Below, one piece after another: positions 57,216 through 64,000 of a DNA stretch of 64,000 nt. Position numbers and translations under genes: made by a program. Source of the stretch: Eurosta solidaginis (lineage: Eukaryota; Arthropoda; Insecta; Diptera; Tephritidae). The DNA lies in NCBI RefSeq assembly GCF_040869045.1, contig NC_090322.1, positions 184,635,477 to 184,699,476 on the forward strand, written 5' to 3'. How positions within the stretch are numbered: the first letter of the stretch is position 1; the number at the start of each line of letters is the position of its first letter. Under the pieces are notes generated by a model that searched no databases, was not told the origin of the DNA, and saw nothing but the letters and a program-made list of their open reading frames with translations.

Positions 57216-57627
57216 GTGTTGTTGTTGTTGTTGTTGTTGTAGCAATAAGGACACTTCCCGAAGGCCTTGTGGAGTGTTATCGATGTTGATGGTCCTTGGC
57301 CGGATGCAGATCTGGTACGTTCCGGTACCAAGCCCCACCATCTCGGGAACGATTTGCTATGACCACATGCGACCTTCTAGGCCATAACGCCATCCTACCC
57401 CCTAGATTCATGAGGTGTGCGGGGTCGCCAGAGCTTCGGCTGCTATTGAAACAGGAATCGCCACGGATAGGTGAGGTTGACAATTGGGCTTGGAGAAGCT
57501 GTATATTGCGCTGGCAACCTGAAATGGCTGCGCTACGCAACCCTTTGAATCTATTTGGTATTTTAGTCGCCTCTTACGACAGGCATACCTACCGCGGGTA
57601 TATTCTAACCCCTAACCCGCTGGGGGT
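57216..57627 (-). mobile_element. CAA-tailed SINE-like repeat, copy 2 (longest)
   Basis: On the minus strand it begins CCCCCAGCGGGTTAGGGGTT, continues CCGCGGTAGGTATGCC and GTCGTAAGAGGCGACTAA, and ends in (CAA)n (57216-57241 on the + strand). It shares all blocks with copy 1 at 14736. Frames on both strands are incidental. No A/B box that I trust is visible, so SINE is a provisional term for a short, tailed, non-coding retroposon. Confidence 0.75.
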
Positions 57628-58688
57628 ATATTTACTTCTTATCCAATTGCTATTCCCACACGCTTTGATTTTGCTCTTCTACTCTTACGATTAGTTCAAT
57701 CATTATTCCAATTTCTATTCATTTTTATGCTCCTATATGTATTCCTAAATATTTGCTTTTTGTCTCTATCTCACTTCTTTTGGTTTATTTTGAATTACTT
57801 TATTTTTGAAGAGATTTAATCTGCTATAATTTTTTCAATCTAGTAAGACTGCAGCAGCCAGTTGGTCGCCGTCTTGTTAGCCCCCTTATATGGCATTTTT
57901 CACTACGATTGCCAGAACTTCGTTTGACAGATCCCCGAACTTATTGCGAATATTCTTCACTCGGGCCGATGTTTTGATTTTTTTTCGATTTGGAGTTTAA
58001 GGCCGATATATATAGGAAAGAAATTCTAATTGTTTGCCTATCCTTCTACGCGTTTCGACGCCAGTGCAAATCACCAACAAGATATTAAGCTAACAGCTTT
58101 AAAACTGACTATATGTACTTTAAAATAATCTTTTTTCGATAGTTCTTTTTAACCGAATCTAAATCTATCATCTCTTTCGATTATATTCTAGTTCATTAAG
58201 AAAACTGTTTCTTACTGTATTTTGCTAGTTTGTTGTTTTAAAGTTTTAATACGAAATCCCATTGAAATGGGAATAAGATTAACTTAATTGAAGCGGCATC
58301 AGCTTAAAGTGCGGTGGCTTAACATACCATTTGTGGTACATCGGAAGTAAGTAAAGAGCATTGTCTTTCTCTCTTTCCCAGGTTACTCAACGACTAATTA
58401 AGTAATTAAGATTTATAAGCTAAACAAATAAAGTCGTCATGAATCATCTGTGAGTTCATTTGTTAGCTTATATTACTCAGAATATACAGAGGGCAACAGA
58501 TGTGTTGTGTTGTATAGGAATTTTAAGCCCGCAATCCTGTTATATCAGACAATTACTGATATTTGAAAGATAGCCGCCGACCAAGTTCCAATCCAAGATG
58601 CCTTGGTTATTTTTCGATTCCGGCCATTTCCAATACCAACATACAAAACTTAGTAAATATATCTCAACCGAAATCTTTTTCGATGCTG
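57628..58688. other. Unassigned DNA
   Basis: Pyrimidine-rich toward 57640-57800. No gene is seen. Confidence 0.4.
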
Positions 58689-58689
58689 A

Positions 58690-58862
58690 TGGGTGGGGTT
58701 ATAGCCTAGAAGGTTGAATGTGGTCATACTAAATCGTTGCCGAGATAGTCGAGCCAGTGCCTTAATGGTGTTTATAACCGGAATGTACCCGATTTATAAC
58801 CGGAAATAGACCATCGACATCCATAACACTCCCCAAAACCTTCGTTACAACAACAACAACAA
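58690..58862 (+). mobile_element. CAA-tailed SINE-like repeat, partial copy
   Basis: Ends in ACAACAACAACAACAA and contains, in the inverse order to copy 2, GTTGCCGAGATAGTCGAG, CGGAATGTACC, GACCATCGACATCCATAACA and CTCCCCAAAACCTTCG. It lies in the opposite orientation to the other copies. Confidence 0.7.
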
Positions 58863-59248
58863 TCAAAGGGGACTATTGTTTATTTAAGCATTTCGAAATT
58901 ACATATTTTGCAAACAAAAACTCAAGCGGATAACATAAACTTATCAATGTTAGCATTATATTTTATACCAACGTACCCGGCAGACGTTGTCCTGTCCTAT
59001 ATTTGAAAAGCCAACTTCCATTCCCTCTTTATATAATCGAATAGACTACAACTAAACTACTTTCTCTTCCATTTCTTCTTCTTATTCCTATTCTTACCTT
59101 ATTGCCTTTATCTCCACTCCTTTCTCCCTCTTACTCCCAAGCCCATTCCCGCTTCGACTTCCACTCTCATTCCCATTACCACTCTTACTTCCTCTTTCAC
59201 TCTCTATCTCCCCCATCTAAATTACTTCATATATGAAAGTATGTATAT

Positions 59249-60170
59249 TAGGGCGGGTCGAATTGTATGGACGCATACCCAAACTACGCATACCCAAAAA
59301 ATTAATTTTCGAGCCTGCGAAATTTAATTTTTTTGACTTTTTTTCGACTTTGATTTTTAAGGTTTTTTTCATGACCTACTAAAAAATTTTCATATTGTAA
59401 CGAATTTAGTGCAATTCCGCTTATCTGCAACCATGTTCGAATCACTAAACTGTTGAATAAATCCAATATTGAATAATGCAAAAATGGTCTTTATTAAAGT
59501 ACTTCCAATGACACTTATACTTCGCAACTGATAGCTTGCTTAAATCAAAATGATTGTCGTTCCTCTATGGTTGCTGCCTTTTAAACTCTTTGATTTCTCG
59601 TTCGCATTCTTCTAGGCCCTTCCAGAATTTACTTAGTTACTGCTATAAAATTATAACTACAGATGCACGTGTATAGCTTCTCATATGCGCGTGTATATGT
59701 GAGTGACACTTCCACAGATAATTGCCCATTTTTGGGAGCATCTCAGATAAGATATATGCATGTTTTTCTGCGTCTCTTCTCCGCTGCTCGCATGGACATA
59801 TGGGCAGACATAATGATTGATTTGTTGATGTGCATACGAGTCACAGCTTAGTATTGCCTTAGATATGATAGTATCCCTTAGTGTTGATAATATTCGTCAC
59901 AATATGTATTTTCATATGTATACTTTTATCGCCAACGTTTTTGGGTCGCACATGTTATACATGAAATTTTTACAATGAAATGAAATTTTTTCCAATAAAA
60001 AAACCTTAAAAATCAAAGTCGCAAAAAGTAAAAAAAAAAAAAAAATTTCGCAGGCGCAAAAATTATTTTTTTGGGTATGCGTAGTGGAACTTTTTTTCCT
60101 GAGCCCAAATCGTATCGAAAAATCGATGGCGCGATATAGGTTAACTTTCGTCCATACAAATCGACCCAAC
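59249..60170. mobile_element. Palindromic MITE split by a solo LTR
   Basis: GGGTCGAATTGTATGGACGC at the left and CGTCCATACAAATCGACCC at the right are inverted. Inner GCATACCCAAA and GACTTTGATTTTTAAGG blocks also pair with inverses at about 60075 and 60005. Removing the LTR leaves about 415 bp. ATGTATATT/ATGTACATA next to the ends could be a diverged duplication. Confidence 0.75.
59396..59901 (-). mobile_element. Solo LTR, 506 bp, ATAT duplication, nested in a palindromic MITE
   Basis: On the minus strand it starts TGTGACGAATATTA and ends TTCGTTACA, flanked by ATAT at 59392-59395 and 59902-59905. It shares block order with the LTRs at 25329 and 45510. A TTTTAAACTCTTTG region near 59580 sits where the TATA box is in the 25.3 kb copy but has lost TATAAA. 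It inserted between the two arms of the MITE. Confidence 0.85.
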
Positions 60171-61306
60171 GCAATGTACATATATACCAAATTTTGAATA
60201 CCCGCTTCAAAAAATTACGGAGGCATTTATAATTAAATTTTGTGTTTCATTCATACTCTCACTCCTTAATCCCACTTTCTCTTATTCTACCTCTCCCACC
60301 TAAATAACCTCATAAACGTAAAATATATACCAAACAAATATAGCGAGTTTAAAGTGTTTGTTCTACTCCCACTCATTCCTACCTCCACTTTTACCCTTGA
60401 TCCTAATTTGAATTTCTACTCCCTCTACCTATACCATTTAATTTTTTTGATATTTGGAACTTCTAAGCAAATATTGGATACGTGCTTCAAATAGTACGGG
60501 AGTAAAGCGAATTTAATTACGTGGCTGACAGGTATATAGGCAGAAAAGTACCGGGTGACCACGTGAACGTAAATTGTGAAATTTTTTGTAAAGATCGGTT
60601 GAGTACTTTCACACATTCACACATTTATTTTTATTTATAATAAGAAAAATACTTGCTCTTTCATTTTTTTGCACAACATATGTATTTTGTATCACCGTGT
60701 TATCGTGCGATCATCTACGAGGCTCAAAACGGATATAAATGACTCATACACATACCCATACCTGTAGGCGTGGCACCGCCCACTTTTCCAAAATTCTATG
60801 CAGATTAATATATAGGGTACATAAACTCAATTATCAATGGTTTGAGCAAAATAGACTCGGACTTCCAACAAATTGAAATTTCTCTTTGCACTTTGGCTAC
60901 TTTGTATAGTCAGAAAAGGACCGGGCGACCAAGTGAACCTACCACGAAATTTTATGATGATCGGTTGTAAACTTTGGATGTCTATAAAACATACACACAC
61001 ACATAATATAAAATAACATTTTCATAGCATATATACGAACAATTCATCGAGTTTCAGCAAACAATGTGTGCGTTCACCTTGCTCAATTGCTCGTTGATGA
61101 ACGACTCAACCACTACATTTACGATCATAATACTCTAACTAACACAGTCACAGTTTCAGTTTTGAAGAACCCTGGTTCAATTGTATTGTGTTGACCTTAA
61201 CCTTAGCTCTTGGATTTGCTTAAGAGTTTGTCGTCTTGTCATAACTTTAGCTTGGTCTCTAATAGTGTGGATATTATCTTCCCAATTATGGAAAAGTAGT
61301 AGTAAA

Positions 61307-61612
61307 GGCTGCCACTGTGGTACGGTGGCAGCGTGCTCCGCCTGCCACACAGCAGGTTCAAGTCCTGGGCAAAGGAAATCCAAAAATTTAGAATCAGGTC
61401 TTTTCAATTAGAAAAACGTTTTTCTAAGCGGCGTCGCCCTCGGCAGTGCATTACCAAACATTCCGAGTGTATTTCTGCCATGAGAAGCTTCGGATTCGGA
61501 GTAAAACATATAGGTCCCATTCCGCTAATTTGTAGGGAAAATTAAAAAAAGTACGACGCAAATTGGAAGAGAAGCTCAGCCTGAAATCTCTTCGGAGAAA
61601 AATTGCGCCAGG
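61307..61612 (+). mobile_element. tRNA-derived SINE, copy 5 (diverged)
   Basis: The head GGCTGCCACTGTGGTACGGTGGCAGCGTGC differs from the others and has a shortened tRNA part, but keeps GGTTCAAGTCC (B box). The body has deletions around 61485. It ends in GTTTTTATTTTTT. AGTAGT flanks both sides as a possible remnant duplication. Confidence 0.75.
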
Positions 61613-64000
61613 TTTTTATTTTTTAGTAGTGTTTCCGGAGGGTTTGTTATAAAATTTAATTCGGACATATCGGAAAATATGCAGCTCCTTATATCACTAC
61701 TTAACTATTGCACCATGTTCTTCAAGCTTTATACAACTTTACTTTTATTCCATTGTATTGCGAGATATCCACTAATTAAGCGAAATACTTTTCATGTTTC
61801 CTTCTATCCTCTGAGAGTTTATGTTTTAAATTTCATATGTTTTAACTGCTGAGTGCTTTAATTTTCCAATTTTAGCTTAAAACGAACGTTCGGCACTTTA
61901 AGAAAAGCAATATCTTGAAAATTGCAATACGCACTTAACCGAGCTATTTGCTAGAAATTAAAACTAGCAATCCGCAGTCGCATTTTATGATTATAAAAAT
62001 GCGGAAGCGAAATTAAAATTCAACGTTTCTCAGTTGTATTAATTCAAGTAACCACAAGAAGAATCCTTTTCTTGGAAACTATTTGCATACAAACTTCCAA
62101 TCACATTTGCCACTACGGTTCACTTGTACAAAAAAAAAAAAATGGCACTTTGTGTTTAGATTTGGTTTGCTGGTCACATTTCTTTGTTAGGCATTCAACA
62201 AAGCAAAAATGAGATAATAAGGAATTTTTATTTTTTAAGGAAGATTTTGTTCAATAAGGCTTGACAAATTGTGTCATTAAAAATTAAAAACATTAAAAGC
62301 AGCACTACTCAAGTTGGAACAGAATATTTGCCTAGATTTCCTCGAGTCATTGCATCCTTAGCTGTAACCTGTTGTTAGCAACTTTGAATGCGATTGTGAG
62401 AAAAAACTTCCTTCTGAGAGAGAGATTTTAATGGCAATTTTGTGTTTCTGTTAGTGTAGACCTCAAAGACAACTATTTTGGCATAAATGAAGAAACATGT
62501 ATCTGAATTCCGAAGGGACAACTATAATTCTTGGCAGGTTTAATAATAAAGAATTTGGATTAGCATCTTCTCTAAGTATTTATCATTAAAAATCCACGCC
62601 AACGTGTCGGCTACGGTAGTGTTGAAGGAGATATGAAAAATGTAGAGTAGTGAAAATATGAGTTCCACTCATCAGGTGGTAATTAAATTTCCTTTAATTC
62701 CTAGATGATCAGATTTCATCACATTTGTGTGTCATAAAATGCCGCAATGACAGTTAAGAGAAAATAATAGAAGACGTTTTCAGTACTTCAATAATATCAC
62801 TTTCTATAGTTGATGTGAATTAATGATTTGCAAGATTGGCTAAATAACGACCCTGCATCTATCCGCACTAGATCCGAACTAGCGCAAAACTATTTCGTAA
62901 AGGGACGGTAATATTTCTAATTCTGGTTTCTCGCAGTATTTTCAACTGATTTTTTTAACATTGTGAGGTAGAGATGGTAACTGTAGCTTTGCGTGATTGT
63001 CCTCTTTGTTTTTGTTTTTTTTTGAGGGGCAGTTGCTCAAAATATCTTTTGGTCCCTTATTGAACCGTATTTTGGTATAAAAAAATAACTGTATGTGGCA
63101 ACAGGGCGTTGACCTTGGAGAAATGGACCACTGCAAGCACGTCCTCTTGCAATACATAAGGTGTAAATCACCACGAATTTCATTTCTCTTGGGGATGTTG
63201 TCTTTATTTTTCTGAATGCTTCGATTTCAATCGTTGGATCTAATTTTTTTACAATTTTCTGAATTTTTAGAGAAATTATCACGAGCATCATCTCGAAATA
63301 GCCTTAAATTTTTTCCGAAATAGTCATGTAATTATCTTAATAAGAGCCCTAAGTAATCAAGAAATCATGCAGAAAAATTCTTTGATTTGTTCTGAAAATA
63401 TCCTGGAAATAGTCCCCAAATGTTTCCGATATTATCCCAAAACCGTCTTTAAGTTATCCCGAATTCAACCTAGTACAAAGTGCACACAATTATCTTAAAG
63501 TTATAATTTGAATGTGTGGATTTTGTGAAACTGTAGGCAAATAAGTTTACCCGTCAAAATGAAATTAAAGAAGTGGTAACTGGCGTATGTATTTGGCTAT
63601 TTTACGGCCTCTTGTGTGATAGAGGAAGGATGTTCGCTATATCGGCGCTAAATCTTCAAACACCACTTTAAAATCATCTAACTCCGCTCTCACTCTGATT
63701 CCAGAAAGACGTTAAGTCATTCTGAAAACAACTTTTGAGTGTGTGTATTTACTATGTATGTAAAGTTCTACTATACAAAGTTAGGTGAGCAGTTACTTAA
63801 GGTCTATCTGATTGGAAACTTCGTAATGATAATACTGAACGTCGATAAATAGCACTCTTCCTTTATATTTCTGTTTTTGATAAGCTAGTTTCAATAGCTA
63901 TTGTTAAAATTTCAAGATATAGCTCTTTTTGCAGTAGATATTGCAGTTCTCTTTCAAACTTCAGGCCTTCAGCTTTCCGTGAAATTACATAAAATTCTAT
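61613..64000. other. Unassigned AT-rich DNA to the window end
   Basis: No gene, RNA or repeat family is supported. Short frames at 62942-63291 (-) show no motif. Confidence 0.4.

Larger units (their letters stand above)
58965..61020. repeat. Pyrimidine-rich, internally duplicated repeat region
   Basis: Two long pyrimidine-rich tracts (59040-59225 and 60240-60425) are each followed by similar text (CCATCTAAATTACTTCATA and CCACCTAAATAACCTCATA). Two later blocks are also duplicated: GTACCGGGTGACCACGTGAAC near 60550 and GGACCGGGCGACCAAGTGAAC near 60915, both followed by GATCGGTTG. It looks like one repeat family with internal duplications, later split by the MITE and solo LTR. ACCCGGCAGACGTTGTCCTG at 58975 may be its start. 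Confidence 0.5.

Overview
This looks like intergenic or heterochromatin-like DNA from a higher dipteran. A tephritid fruit fly (Bactrocera/Zeugodacus type) is my best guess, judged from the AT-rich composition, the kinds of LINE, SINE and Helitron-like repeats, and GTCY-type proto-microsatellite cores. No intact host gene, tRNA, rRNA or CRISPR array is visible in 64 kb. Nearly every stretch that can be recognised is a transposable element (TE), many inserted inside one another, so the useful annotation is an insertion stratigraphy.

Layout. 1-1.35 kb: degenerate ~20-22 bp minisatellite. 3.0-9.8 kb: LINE fragment, Helitron-like fragment, tRNA-type SINE, a ~117-bp-repeat element, a 105-bp remnant LTR, then a Helitron-like element split by a near-complete LOA/I-type LINE (endonuclease, reverse transcriptase, RNase H). 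9.9-16.0 kb: foldback elements, a second Helitron-like family with its own array, and a 1.6 kb DNA transposon with 32-bp terminal inverted repeats (TIRs). 16-25.9 kb: RTE-type LINE remnants, two Helitron-like copies, LTR remnants and a solo LTR. 27-30.7 kb: an RT scrap, an unidentified broken coding relic and a complete SINE. 32-36.8 kb: hAT-type elements (one a nested palindrome) and a second 117-bp-repeat element. 37.1-41.6 kb: a Helitron-like copy carrying 18 tandem 130-bp units, set within a TTTAAC-type simple repeat. 41.3-46 kb: small inverted-repeat elements and a collapsed Ty3/gypsy element. 47.8-49.3 kb: two LINE 3' ends. 51.7-57.6 kb: a chimeric LINE ORF, a SINE, and a Helitron-like copy split by a BED-finger hAT. 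57.2-61.6 kb: a CAA-tailed SINE-like family, a palindromic MITE split by a solo LTR, and a SINE. The remainder is unassigned AT-rich DNA.

No genes work together here in the sense of a pathway. The most unusual signal is a shared architecture in two Helitron-like families: 5' hairpin, subterminal inverted repeat, internal tandem array, GTCY core, and a 3' terminal hairpin rebuilt from the same subterminal repeat. In family 1 the 5' repeat and 3' hairpin differ between subfamilies in a matched way, and the internal unit has gone from 1 to 18 copies between two insertions in this window. Family names rest on motif recognition, without database comparison.
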